8,263 nucleotides of DNA from an uncultured Desulfobacterales bacterium (GCA_945787595.1 CALZJV010000263.1:1-8263), one strand, 5' to 3'. Shown: positions 1 to 6,237, numbered from the stretch's first letter. Program-made: numbers and translations. Notes: generated by a model from the letters alone, not told the origin.

Positions 1-139
1 GCTCCGGAGCGGATCCGCAACATACCTCATCGGATCGGGTATCCACAAAAAGCGGTTGAAGCCCTCTTTGCATTTCCGATGAACTGGAGCAATCATCGTT
101 CGAGCAGCAACCATTTTTTGGGCGGATTAAATCACTCAT
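1..139 (-). CDS. Cysteine-rich protein, N-terminal 46 residues only (possibly corrinoid/HgcA-like)
   Basis: The reading frame is open from an ATG at 139 down to the left edge, so the gene continues outside the window. The visible N-terminus begins MSDLIRPKNGCC and has five cysteines: a CC pair at residues 11-12, Cys17, and a second CC pair at 40-41 in the context EVCCGSAPE. A purine-rich stretch containing AAGG and AGAGA precedes the ATG. The gene lies 82 nt downstream of the 58-residue cysteine-cluster gene on the same strand with no terminator between, so co-transcription is likely. A short N-terminal tail with CC pairs ahead of a proline-containing segment reminds me of proteins annotated as acetyl-CoA synthase gamma/HgcA-like corrinoid proteins in deltaproteobacteria. 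That is memory-based inference from very few residues. A plus-strand frame over the same bases (1-174) is also open but has no protein-like pattern. Existence as a gene is moderately supported; function is not. Confidence 0.45.
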   Translation of the reverse strand, partial: MSDLIRPKNGCCSNDDCSSSSEMQRGLQPLFVDTRSDEVCCGSAPE

Positions 140-221
140 TTTTCTCTAACCTTAGAACCACTTCTGCGTTATGAGAGCATATGGCGCCTATTTATTACGA
201 TTCTCACTGCCGGCGAATATT

Positions 222-398
222 TTAAACGGAACGCGTATCGCATCGGCAGTCTCGCTGACCGCGGCATATCCGGCAGCGGTCATGACTGCATTGCTGGCAG
301 GAAAAACAGTCTTTACACGGCTTTTTTTTGAGGCGCCTATCGGATTCTTGCGGAACAAATACTTTGCCCTTTAATCCGGGTACTGTAACAAAGGCCAT
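222..398 (-). CDS. Small eight-cysteine cluster protein (58 aa), unknown function
   Basis: This 58-residue protein starts at an ATG (398) preceded by a strong Shine-Dalgarno, TGGAGGA, 5-6 nt upstream. An in-frame ATG 15 codons further upstream lacks such a site. Residues 1-27 are a short beta-prone and basic segment (MAFVTVPGLKGKVFVPQ, then RRLKKK). Residues 28-53 hold eight cysteines spaced C28-x2-C31-x2-C34-x2-C37-x4-C42-x2-C45-x5-C51-x-C53, in the context CKDCFSCQQCSHDRCRIC. Such dense CxxC repeats suit Zn2+ or Fe-S ligation or a redox-active thiol cluster. There is no signal peptide or membrane segment, so it is probably cytoplasmic. The spacing does not match a 2[4Fe-4S] ferredoxin, which needs CxxCxxCxxxCP twice. 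It has its own near-consensus promoter and is followed on the same strand by another cysteine-rich gene. I do not know a named family; a rubredoxin-like or zinc-ribbon role is possible. Confidence 0.75.
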   Translation of the reverse strand: MAFVTVPGLKGKVFVPQESDRRLKKKPCKDCFSCQQCSHDRCRICRGQRDCRCDTRSV

Positions 399-403
399 AC
401 TCG

Positions 404-410
404 TCCTCCA
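404..410 (-). promoter_or_regulatory. Shine-Dalgarno of the eight-cysteine gene
   Basis: On the minus strand the bases read TGGAGGA and are followed by CGAGT and then ATG at 398. This near-perfect site and spacing decides the start of the small cysteine-rich gene against the in-frame ATG at 443. Confidence 0.75.
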
Positions 411-477
411 ACGCAGCGGGGTCAGGCCCGTCGTCGCTGGCATTTCATACTGTCATAGTGATATTTATACTTTCGCA

Positions 478-506
478 TCTATAGTTAATCGGCCGGCCAC
501 TGTCAA
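478..506 (-). promoter_or_regulatory. Sigma70-type promoter for the cysteine-rich genes
   Basis: Reading the minus strand, a perfect -35 TTGACA (506-501) is separated by exactly 17 nt (500-484) from a -10 TATAGA (483-478). The expected transcript start is near 471, which gives a leader of about 70 nt before the ATG at 398. The spacer contains the 8-bp palindrome GGCCGGCC (498-491), a possible operator half or simply a restriction-like site. The -35 hexamer sits just downstream of the stop codon of the preceding membrane-protein gene, so the small gene can be transcribed independently of it. Confidence 0.6.
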
Positions 507-515
507 TGCTGAATA

Positions 516-1697
516 TCAAGATCTCTTTGCCGGCGGCCGAAAACACAAAGCCTGAAACCAATTATATAAATTCTCAAGTATGCCGCTGATCATGATGCAC
601 TCTAATCCAAAGGGAAGATAGCCGCCGTAACCCAACAGCGGCATTTCGAAGATTAGAAATCGATTAACCAGAGGCACACTATACTCCCATTTTGCCAAGC
701 TGAAATAGTTCCACATTTCCCAGAACCAGCCGCAAACCAACGCGGCCAATGCCGCTGCAACCGCAGCGCGCCAGTCACCTGCTGCCATCACCGAGAAAAT
801 ATGAGGTTCTTTCATGAATGTCTGCAAACTTACAAGGATCAGAAGGGGAGATACCCACAACAGAGGAAATAAATAATTGGGCCAGATACCGATTCCGGTC
901 AGTCCGACGGCAGACAGCAGCAGTACATATGCTGCCGCTCTTCGGGGATTGGGCAATCTGATGGGATGGATGTCACCATATCCCCGCTTTATCCAATTTG
1001 CAGATTGCAGCCATTGTTTGGTGCTCAACACGGCGGGCAGCACAGTGCTAAAGGGCAAGGTTGCATACCAGAAATAGGCCTGGGGACTGAACTCAACTCC
1101 TGTGTAATACCAGTTTTGAACAAAGCGGTTGAGGTACTCGAAAAACCACCAGAAAGCGGCACTCGCCGGGAAAAGCAACAGGAAAAATCCCGGCCGGTCA
1201 GTCATCAGGCTGTATCCGGTTCGGCGGACACACAACGCATTGACCACTATGATATAAGAAAACCACAATGGGCTGAAGGTATGGGGCTGATACGGAATAA
1301 ACCAGGAAAATCGGGTCCAGGCCAAAATCCAGGCAACAGCGCCGGTGGCTATGCCAATCCATCCCCACCGGGGAAACGGTTTGGGGATAAAAGCAACGGC
1401 TTTATGCGGCCCCTTTATATTCGCCTGGAGGCCTTGGATGGCCAATGGAAGAACAACTGCCAGAATAATAAAAGATAAAACGACGAAAGCAGGCCATGAA
1501 AACTGCGCATGGTCAACATACCGCGTTTGGGGAGGAAATTCCAAATAGCGGTCCACCGCATGGCCGGCCAGATATATTCCCGCTAAAGGCAAACCCAGCA
1601 GCATTGCCCCAAGGATAACAAATTTTAACAATAGACGAATAGCATCCTTAATTTTTGGCAAGTTCAGACCTTGTAATCCATTGCTGAAAAATGGCAT
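516..1697 (-). CDS. Polytopic membrane protein with internal duplication, unknown function
   Basis: This is a 393-residue, very hydrophobic protein with about nine or ten predicted membrane segments. By eye these lie near residues 22-45, 69-88, 112-130, 144-160, 171-190, 208-225, 254-272, 275-291, 309-330 and 350-375. Two halves are related. Residues 184-221 and 324-362 both show W-F-x-E-x-x-N-x-F, then W-x-Y, then L-P at matched distances, with the glutamates E187 and E327 exactly 140 residues apart. The second copy carries the motif LGYGGYLPFGLE. Conserved Trp, Glu and Asn inside membrane segments suggest a lipid-facing or polar active site rather than a simple anchor. The spacing vaguely recalls the tandem membrane domains of heterodimeric-type lycopene cyclases, but I cannot support that. 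The ATG at 1697 is chosen; a TTG at 1742 would add 15 residues, and neither has a clear ribosome binding site. The gene follows trxB on the same strand, separated by a repeat element. Confidence 0.8.
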   Translation of the reverse strand: MPFFSNGLQGLNLPKIKDAIRLLLKFVILGAMLLGLPLAGIYLAGHAVDRYLEFPPQTRYVDHAQFSWPAFVVLSFIILAVVLPLAIQGLQANIKGPHKAVAFIPKPFPRWGWIGIATGAVAWILAWTRFSWFIPYQPHTFSPLWFSYIIVVNALCVRRTGYSLMTDRPGFFLLLFPASAAFWWFFEYLNRFVQNWYYTGVEFSPQAYFWYATLPFSTVLPAVLSTKQWLQSANWIKRGYGDIHPIRLPNPRRAAAYVLLLSAVGLTGIGIWPNYLFPLLWVSPLLILVSLQTFMKEPHIFSVMAAGDWRAAVAAALAALVCGWFWEMWNYFSLAKWEYSVPLVNRFLIFEMPLLGYGGYLPFGLECIMISGILENLYNWFQALCFRPPAKRS

Positions 1698-1730
1698 TAA
1701 CCCATTTAATATAAAGCGATTGCACCACAA

Positions 1731-1912
1731 TTGGACAATCAAGATACTGTTTACTGGATGCTGGATGCTGGAAAAAGGAATCGCTCGCGCAGCGCAGATG
1801 CTTGCGCCGCGTGTCGCTCTTCTTCTATTTGTAAAATCGACAGAATACCTCGCTAATCGGGTATCCAGAATCCAGCATCTGGGTCGATTACTGGTGTAGC
1901 GTTTTTGTCCAA
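1731..1912. repeat. Inverted-repeat element with tandem 7-bp units in its arms (MITE/REP-like)
   Basis: The element lies in the gap between trxB and the membrane-protein gene. The left arm (1754-1773) is made of TGGATGC heptads. The right arm (1863-1882) holds the complementary heptads ATCCAGA and ATCCAGC. The arms pair at 16 of 20 positions around a core of about 90 nt that itself contains a GC-rich imperfect hairpin (GCGCA/TGCGC, 1790-1807). Outside the arms is a further 8-bp inverted pair, TTGGACAA (1731-1738) and TTGTCCAA (1905-1912), which may mark the true ends. No transposase is encoded. The layout fits a non-autonomous miniature element or a dispersed intergenic repeat. The outer left pair falls beyond the chosen start of the membrane-protein gene, which supports the ATG at 1697 over the TTG at 1742. 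Confidence 0.5.
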
Positions 1913-1956
1913 ATAATGATTACAGAATGATGTTGTCCGAGTCCCTCAAGCATCTG

Positions 1957-2937
1957 TTAGGATGCCACATTCTCAAGTTCCGGGGGTAATTCACAGGTCT
2001 CGGAAGCTTTGCGGGTTTCGATATAGTGGGCGGCAGCCAGAGCAGCTGTGCAGCCATCGGCCGCAGACAAAACAATTTGGCGGGCATATTTTTCCCGCAG
2101 ATCGCCGATGACGTAAATACCGGGTAAATTCGTTTCGCACCTGCTATCCGTAACCACATACCCATTGGCATTCATGTTCGTGCCGGCCGGAACCAGTTTG
2201 TTGTTGGGATCGAATCCGATAAAAATAAAAACACCGTCGGTGGCAAGCTCGCGTTGCACACCGGTCTGGGTGTCCTTTAGATCCACCGCCCGGACACCAT
2301 TGTCGTCTGCTTTGATGGCGGTGGGCACCGAATTCCAGAGAATCTCAATATTGCAGTCGGCCATGACCCGCTGCTGCAACAGCGCACCTGCCCTCAAGGC
2401 ATCCCGTCTGTGGACGATATAAACCCGCTTTGCCAGTTTGGCCAGGTAGAGAGACTCTTCGGCTGCGGTGTCGCCGCCGCCGATCACCACGACGGTCTTA
2501 TCGCGAAAGAAAAATCCGTCACATACTGCGCAGTAGGAGACGCCTTTGCCATACAACTCTTCTTCCCCGGGGATACCAATTTTGCGGGGATTTCCGCCGG
2601 TTGCCAGAATGATCGCGTGGGACCGCAGCACACTGCCATCGGCGAATTGAACCGAGTGAAAATCCAGACCCGGTTCTAATCCCATCACTTCGTCCGAACG
2701 TATTTCCAAACCGTAGGACTGGGCGTGCAGTGAAAATTTCATGGCCAGTTCAGCGCCGCCAATGTGCTCATCTCCGGGCCAGTTTTCCACAGAATCGGAG
2801 TTGTTTATCTGGCCGCCGGGCGCACCCATTTCTATGAGAGTCGTTTTTAAAGCCGCTCGCATTGCATAAATACCGGCGGACAGACCGCCCGGACCGCCCC
2901 CAACAATAATCAAATCATACATTTCAGATTCGGTCAT
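1957..2937 (-). CDS. trxB: Thioredoxin reductase (NADPH), FAD-dependent
   Basis: This 326-residue flavoprotein has the usual size and layout of low-molecular-weight thioredoxin reductases and catalyses NADPH + oxidised thioredoxin to NADP+ + reduced thioredoxin in the cytoplasm. The N-terminal FAD-binding motif GGGPGG is at 13-18. The redox-active disulfide CAVCD is at 136-140. The NADPH-binding GGGDTAAE is at 153-160, followed by the phosphate-contacting HRRD at 176-179. The C-terminal FAD motif is GIYVIGD at 273-279, with RQIVLSAADG after it. The CxxC rules out the related ferredoxin-NADP reductases. The start at 2937 is fixed by AGGAGG six nt upstream and by homology of MYDLIIVGG to family N-termini; an upstream TTG at 3051 would add 38 unlikely residues. 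No thioredoxin gene is adjacent. It is divergent from the CheR-like gene across a gap of 250 nt. Confidence 0.96.
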   Translation of the reverse strand: MTESEMYDLIIVGGGPGGLSAGIYAMRAALKTTLIEMGAPGGQINNSDSVENWPGDEHIGGAELAMKFSLHAQSYGLEIRSDEVMGLEPGLDFHSVQFADGSVLRSHAIILATGGNPRKIGIPGEEELYGKGVSYCAVCDGFFFRDKTVVVIGGGDTAAEESLYLAKLAKRVYIVHRRDALRAGALLQQRVMADCNIEILWNSVPTAIKADDNGVRAVDLKDTQTGVQRELATDGVFIFIGFDPNNKLVPAGTNMNANGYVVTDSRCETNLPGIYVIGDLREKYARQIVLSAADGCTAALAAAHYIETRKASETCELPPELENVAS

Positions 2938-2943
2938 GCTTCG

Positions 2944-2949
2944 CCTCCT
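2944..2949 (-). promoter_or_regulatory. Shine-Dalgarno of trxB
   Basis: The minus strand reads AGGAGG, then CGAAGC, then the ATG at 2937. The full anti-SD match at a 6-nt spacing decides the trxB start. Confidence 0.85.
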
Positions 2950-2984
2950 TTTATCAGTACATGCAAATAAGATGATTTTGGCTA

Positions 2985-3013
2985 AATATAATGACCGAAA
3001 TCGTGGTAAACAA
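2985..3013 (-). promoter_or_regulatory. Candidate promoter of trxB
   Basis: On the minus strand TTGTTT (3013-3008) lies 17 nt from TATATT (2990-2985). The -10 matches five of six consensus bases and the -35 only three. A transcript would begin near 2978 and give a leader of about 40 nt. The site is in the right place in an AT-rich divergent region, but the weak -35 keeps confidence low. Confidence 0.4.
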
Positions 3014-3087
3014 CCTTGCAGATGAAAATAAATTCGAACTTTTAGGGACAATAATTGATCTGTACGTCTTGATCCTGCCCTCGATCA

Positions 3088-3116
3088 TTGAAATAAAAAT
3101 GTCTTTAGTTTAAACT
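3088..3116 (+). promoter_or_regulatory. Candidate promoter of the methyltransferase operon
   Basis: TTGAAA (3088-3093, five of six) and TAAACT (3111-3116, four of six) are separated by 17 nt. They lie upstream of the CheR-like gene in the divergent region shared with trxB and would give a leader of about 65 nt. The surrounding AT-rich sequence, including the palindrome GTTTAAAC at 3108-3115, makes chance matches likely. Confidence 0.3.
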
Positions 3117-3187
3117 TTATATTCTTTTTTGTGACCTGGTGTCTCAGTGGCTGAACGTTTACAGTAAATTAAATCCAATTATTTCTC

Positions 3188-3988
3188 ATGGACGACTGTC
3201 AATTTCGCAAACTTCTTGAGTACCTTGATTATTCCTGGTCGGGTTATCGCAAGGTCAGAAAAGGGGTTAAAAAACGTATTCAGCGGCATATGCAGCAACT
3301 CTATTGTCGCGATATATCAGCTTATCTTATGATTTTGGAAAGGCAACCCGCCAGACGACAGGAATGTGAATTGCTGATGACCGTTTCCATCAGCCGTTTT
3401 TTTCGCGATCGCCTGCTCTGGGAGATGCTTGAAAAGCGGTGGCTGCCGCATATTATAGCCGGGAAACCGTTAGAAATGAGAGTCTGGTCGGCAGGTTGTG
3501 GCTGTGGTCAGGAACCTTACAGCTTTAAGATCGTCTGGGAGCATTTAAAAAAACATTTTGAAGTTTTGCCGCGGCTGGTGGTAATGGCCACGGACAGACA
3601 TCCCCGATATTTGGAGCACGCCCTGAGCGGGGTTTACAGCCTCAGCAGCTTGAAAGAGGTTACGGTTGAAGACCGTGCCGCTTTTTTTGAAAGCCGCCAG
3701 GGTGCGAAACAGTTTGTGATCAGAGATGAACTTAAAAGCGATATCCACTGGAAAATCCACCATGTGTTGACCGACACGCCCGTTACGGATTTTAACCTCA
3801 TCTTTTTACGTAACAATGTCCTGACCTATTGCCGACAAGAGGCCCGAAAGAAAGCAGTCATCAGCGTTCTAAATTCTATGACACCCGGCGGGCTGTTCAT
3901 CATTGGATGCCACGAAACCCTGCCGTTTAAAACAGACCGGCTCATTTCGATGGACAGTTTCCCCTATGTGTTTTACAGAAAGCCGTAA
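3188..3988 (+). CDS. CheR-family protein-glutamate O-methyltransferase
   Basis: This 266-residue protein has the two-part CheR layout. Residues 1-75 form the N-terminal helical domain, with the basic helix RKVRKGVKKRIQR (21-33) and the conserved SRFFRD (69-74). Residues 95-266 form the methyltransferase domain. The SAM-binding motif WSAGCGCGQEPYS is at 100-112, matching the family's WSAGCSTGEEPYS. The acidic end of the second strand is TDRHP (135-139), and FLRNNVLTY (206-214) matches the family's FCRNVMIYF. CheR enzymes use S-adenosylmethionine to methylate glutamates on chemoreceptors. No receptor, CheB, CheA or flagellar gene is present, so the substrate may differ. The ATG has no recognisable Shine-Dalgarno, and an in-frame stop at 3170 excludes an upstream start. 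It is followed after 9 nt by a second methyltransferase gene. Family assignment is firm; the chemotaxis role is not. Confidence 0.88.
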   Translation: MDDCQFRKLLEYLDYSWSGYRKVRKGVKKRIQRHMQQLYCRDISAYLMILERQPARRQECELLMTVSISRFFRDRLLWEMLEKRWLPHIIAGKPLEMRVWSAGCGCGQEPYSFKIVWEHLKKHFEVLPRLVVMATDRHPRYLEHALSGVYSLSSLKEVTVEDRAAFFESRQGAKQFVIRDELKSDIHWKIHHVLTDTPVTDFNLIFLRNNVLTYCRQEARKKAVISVLNSMTPGGLFIIGCHETLPFKTDRLISMDSFPYVFYRKP

Positions 3989-3992
3989 GGTG
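3987..3992 (+). promoter_or_regulatory. Ribosome binding site overlapping the cheR-like stop codon
   Basis: AAGGTG begins inside the TAA stop of the CheR-like gene and lies 5 nt before the ATG at 3998. Ribosomes finishing the first gene are therefore placed directly on the start of the second, which indicates translational coupling of the two methyltransferases. Confidence 0.65.
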
Positions 3993-3997
3993 CACAG

Positions 3998-4648
3998 ATG
4001 TTTTCACTGAAATCGTTTTATAAAGAGTACGAAACCGAAGCCACCGAAGTGGTGGTGAACGATCGTAAATTCGAAATACTGCTACCGAAATTTCTGACTG
4101 GACTTATCAACACCCATGATGTTTTCCATGAATTTCCCCTGTGGGCCAAAATCTGGCATGCCTCATGGGCTCTGGCCGACTATCTCGCCGGAATGCCGGT
4201 GGAAGCGAAAAAGAAGTTCCTGGAGCTCGGTGCCGGGGTCGGGTTGGTGAGCATCGCTGCTGCCTCCTTTGGTCATCGCATTACGATGTCCGATCACAAT
4301 TATGATGCCCTTCAGTTTGCCCGTGCCAATGCCCTTATCAATGAGTGCCCCCAGCTGCCCATCGTCGATTTGGATTGGAATCGTCCACAGTCGCCAGGTC
4401 GATTCGACTATATCGTCGCGTCCGAAGTGACCTATAAGAAAGAATATTGTGAACCCCTGGTGAAACTTCTTAAAGACTGCCTAAAACCAGATGGTGAAGT
4501 GATTCTGGCCGCGGAAATGAGAAAATCCAGCATGGATTTCTATAAAGCATTGGAAACCGGATTTGACATCCGTGTGCAAAAGAAGGTTCTGCGATCCGAC
4601 AACGAGGAAATCAAAATTTATCTTTTCCGCATGACCTTGAAAAGGTAA
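3998..4648 (+). CDS. SAM-dependent methyltransferase, METTL20/21-like (Methyltransf_16 type)
   Basis: This is a 216-residue class I methyltransferase. PLWAKIWHASWALADYL (47-63) is the tryptophan-rich segment that precedes the fold in the METTL20/21 lysine methyltransferase group. SAM-binding motif I, FLELGAGVGLVS, is at 74-85. The acidic residue ending strand 2 is D99 in MSDHN. The post-motif II segment ASEVTY (141-146) corresponds to the family's D-x-x-Y, here with Glu for Asp. Known bacterial and mitochondrial relatives methylate lysines on proteins such as the electron-transfer flavoprotein beta subunit. A protein-lysine substrate is plausible here but not shown, and small-molecule N-methylation (nicotinamide-type) remains possible. 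It is the second gene of a coupled operon with the CheR-like gene. It converges on the DUF1015 gene with 77 nt between the stop codons. Confidence 0.85.
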   Translation: MFSLKSFYKEYETEATEVVVNDRKFEILLPKFLTGLINTHDVFHEFPLWAKIWHASWALADYLAGMPVEAKKKFLELGAGVGLVSIAAASFGHRITMSDHNYDALQFARANALINECPQLPIVDLDWNRPQSPGRFDYIVASEVTYKKEYCEPLVKLLKDCLKPDGEVILAAEMRKSSMDFYKALETGFDIRVQKKVLRSDNEEIKIYLFRMTLKR

Positions 4649-4664
4649 GCCGGGTTTCTAATAT

Positions 4665-4684
4665 GATGATTTCGAAATAGCATC
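4665..4684. other. AT-rich imperfect palindrome between convergent genes
   Basis: GATGATTTCGAAATAGCATC centres on the perfect 10-bp palindrome ATTTCGAAAT (4669-4678), flanked by GATG and CATC. It lies in the 77-nt gap between the convergent methyltransferase and DUF1015 genes. It lacks the loop, GC-rich stem and U-run of a standard terminator, so a bidirectional terminator is only a weak possibility. Confidence 0.25.
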
Positions 4685-4725
4685 ACATAAAACATTAATT
4701 CGGCAGCGCTCTACTTGTTTACTCG

Positions 4726-5988
4726 CTAGAGAGAACTGAAAACAAATCCGCAAATTACTTTGGGCCAAAAGTGGGTGGATTTTTGAGGCAAGGTGCAACC
4801 GCTGCCGCACACGGTTTTCACTTCGTCGATTAAAACATCGTTGGTAATCAGCGCCAATTGCGCATCTTCTTTGACCACTTTGGTCAAGCAGGCACCAAAA
4901 CTTCTTTCATATTCGATACATTCCGACGTGTTTTGATCTTCGCCTTTTATTCCCAGGATTTCCTGAATAATAAAAAAATGCAGCACCGTCAGATCCAGGG
5001 ATTTGATTTCGGGCGGAAAATTCCATTTGAGGGTGTGATGGGTATCGGGTTTCAAGTGTACTTGAAAAGCATTTTCCCGAAAGATTAATCCGAAGGTCCA
5101 TTGTTTGCCGGCAATGATTTCGGTCATGTGGTCCGGATTGGATATCGGTTTGACAATGAAATATTTGTCAAGTTTTTTTAAAATGGAGCCTTCATTAAAG
5201 TTAGCCAGATTTTTGATAAGCCGATGGGTCGGTAAAATCTTTAGATTCCTTGACTCGGTGTTGGTCAGCCACATTAAATGATAGTTGTACCTTTCTTTTC
5301 CTGTGTGAGCCGCGTTGGCGGCTCTCTGTTGTTGCATGTAAGCAAGCGATCCGGCATAGCGGTGATGACCGTCAGCCAGAATCACCTGCTTTTCATCCAT
5401 CAGGTTCACAAAGCGATCGATGATCTCCGCGTCACGAATGACACTCAATACATCGCGTGTGCCCTGATAGTCCTCCGCCTCGCAGATGGGGTGCCGCATG
5501 CTTTCATCCATGTGTTTTTCGAGTTCAAAGTTCTCATCGGTATATAAACCGTGGGTTGGGCTCACATTCAAGCGGGTAGCAGCCAGCAATTCAATCTGCT
5601 CATTGACCGATTTGGGCATGGTGTTTTCATGCCTTAAAATGATTTTTTCTTTCCATTCATAAATTCTTATTTTGCAGATGAATCCTTTGCGGCAATATTG
5701 TTGGGAATCTCCGGCCATCCTGAAATACTGGTAATAGGCGTAAATGCCGGGATCGGTATCTCGCTGGATACATCCGAATTTTTTCCATTTTTTCAGTAGG
5801 TTGCCGGCATTCTCTGCGGGACGATCTCCGGAGGGAATTGACAGGTGGATACTGTTGTAAGGATTTTCGTAAAGGACTGACTTCTGTTTCTCTGTGGCTA
5901 CATCGAAAAGCGGCGAGGTCAATTCACCGATGTTTTTTGCCAGTTCTTTATTGTATCTCCAGGCCCTAAAAGGGATGATTTCCGCCAT
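4726..5988 (-). CDS. DUF1015 family protein
   Basis: This 420-residue soluble protein is a full-length DUF1015 member. The N-terminus MAEIIPFRAWRY matches the family start and fixes the ATG at 5988 despite a weak ribosome binding site. The signature segments appear in order. SPLFDV is at 25-30 and ENPYNSIHLS at 41-50. HENTMPKSVNEQIELL is at 120-135, a conserved HE-x-T-x-PK block, followed by NVSPTHGLY (141-149). The hallmark ADGHHRYAGS (205-214) is a probable metal- or phosphate-binding site. LPTHRLI is at 252-258, and the C-terminal PQKSTHFWPKVICGF at 401-415. The family is widespread in anaerobic bacteria and archaea and its biochemical role is not established to my knowledge. The gene is alone on its strand, convergent with the methyltransferase operon and divergent from the unknown/LonB operon. 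No function is proposed. Confidence 0.92.
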   Translation of the reverse strand: MAEIIPFRAWRYNKELAKNIGELTSPLFDVATEKQKSVLYENPYNSIHLSIPSGDRPAENAGNLLKKWKKFGCIQRDTDPGIYAYYQYFRMAGDSQQYCRKGFICKIRIYEWKEKIILRHENTMPKSVNEQIELLAATRLNVSPTHGLYTDENFELEKHMDESMRHPICEAEDYQGTRDVLSVIRDAEIIDRFVNLMDEKQVILADGHHRYAGSLAYMQQQRAANAAHTGKERYNYHLMWLTNTESRNLKILPTHRLIKNLANFNEGSILKKLDKYFIVKPISNPDHMTEIIAGKQWTFGLIFRENAFQVHLKPDTHHTLKWNFPPEIKSLDLTVLHFFIIQEILGIKGEDQNTSECIEYERSFGACLTKVVKEDAQLALITNDVLIDEVKTVCGSGCTLPQKSTHFWPKVICGFVFSSL

Positions 5989-6124
5989 TTTTAGCTAAAT
6001 TTCCCAGAAAAAGGTTAGATTGAATAGATCGAGTTACAGACGTTCATGTATTTGCGAATCAAAGCACTTAGTAGCATATTTTTTGTCTTATTTACACTTT
6101 GAATTAGCCGGTTAAATTTTTTTT

Positions 6125-6237
6125 ATCGGATAATTGCTGCTTCTTTTTCAAGAATGTAGTAAAATTACCGATATAGGGTGTAATGGTCTGAATCTGGGTA
6201 TTTAGAAGTATAAAATTGTCATAAAGGATATTCGGTA
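6125..6237 (+). promoter_or_regulatory. Leader with two mutually exclusive stem-loops ahead of the unknown/LonB operon
   Basis: The segment at 6163-6174 (AATTACCGATAT) can pair upstream with ATCGGATAATT (6125-6135), giving 10 bp with one bulged A. It can instead pair downstream with ATATTCGGTA (6228-6237), giving 9 bp with one bulged T. The downstream pairing abuts the TTG start and overlaps the last base of the ribosome binding site AAAGGA (6223-6228). The two pairings exclude each other, as in an on/off leader switch. The three related sequences could instead be protein-binding repeats. No known riboswitch consensus is recognised, and whether the upstream arm is transcribed is unknown. Confidence 0.35.

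Noticed and set aside
34..45. 12-nt sequence ATCGGGTATCCA repeated exactly at 1856-1867.
   Set aside because: Several exact 12-mers are expected by chance in a window this size, and the copy at 34 has no heptad arm beside it.
1..174. Plus-strand open frame running in from the left edge and ending with TGA at 172.
   Set aside because: Its translation is rich in Asn, Ser and His with no domain-like pattern. The minus-strand frame over the same bases has a start, a plausible ribosome binding site and a paired-cysteine pattern.
222..443. Longer form of the eight-cysteine protein starting at the ATG at 443.
   Set aside because: The strong Shine-Dalgarno sits directly before the internal ATG at 398, and the 15 extra residues show no conserved character.
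966..1478. Plus-strand 170-codon open frame.
   Set aside because: It is antisense to the membrane-protein gene. Its composition (Gly, Pro and Lys rich, no fold) is that of a shadow frame.
1698..1742. TTG start at 1742 that extends the membrane protein by 15 residues.
   Set aside because: There is no ribosome binding site, and the extension runs into the outer arm of the repeat element. The ATG at 1697 is preferred, with some doubt because its own ribosome binding site is also weak.
1681..1899. Plus-strand 72-codon open frame across the trxB/membrane-protein gap.
   Set aside because: It consists mostly of the inverted-repeat element read through; the segment resembling RVSRIQHLG is the heptad arm translated. 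It has no ribosome binding site.
6117..6124. Run of eight T as a possible rho-independent terminator.
   Set aside because: No GC-rich hairpin with a loop precedes it on the plus strand, and no gene ends upstream in that direction.
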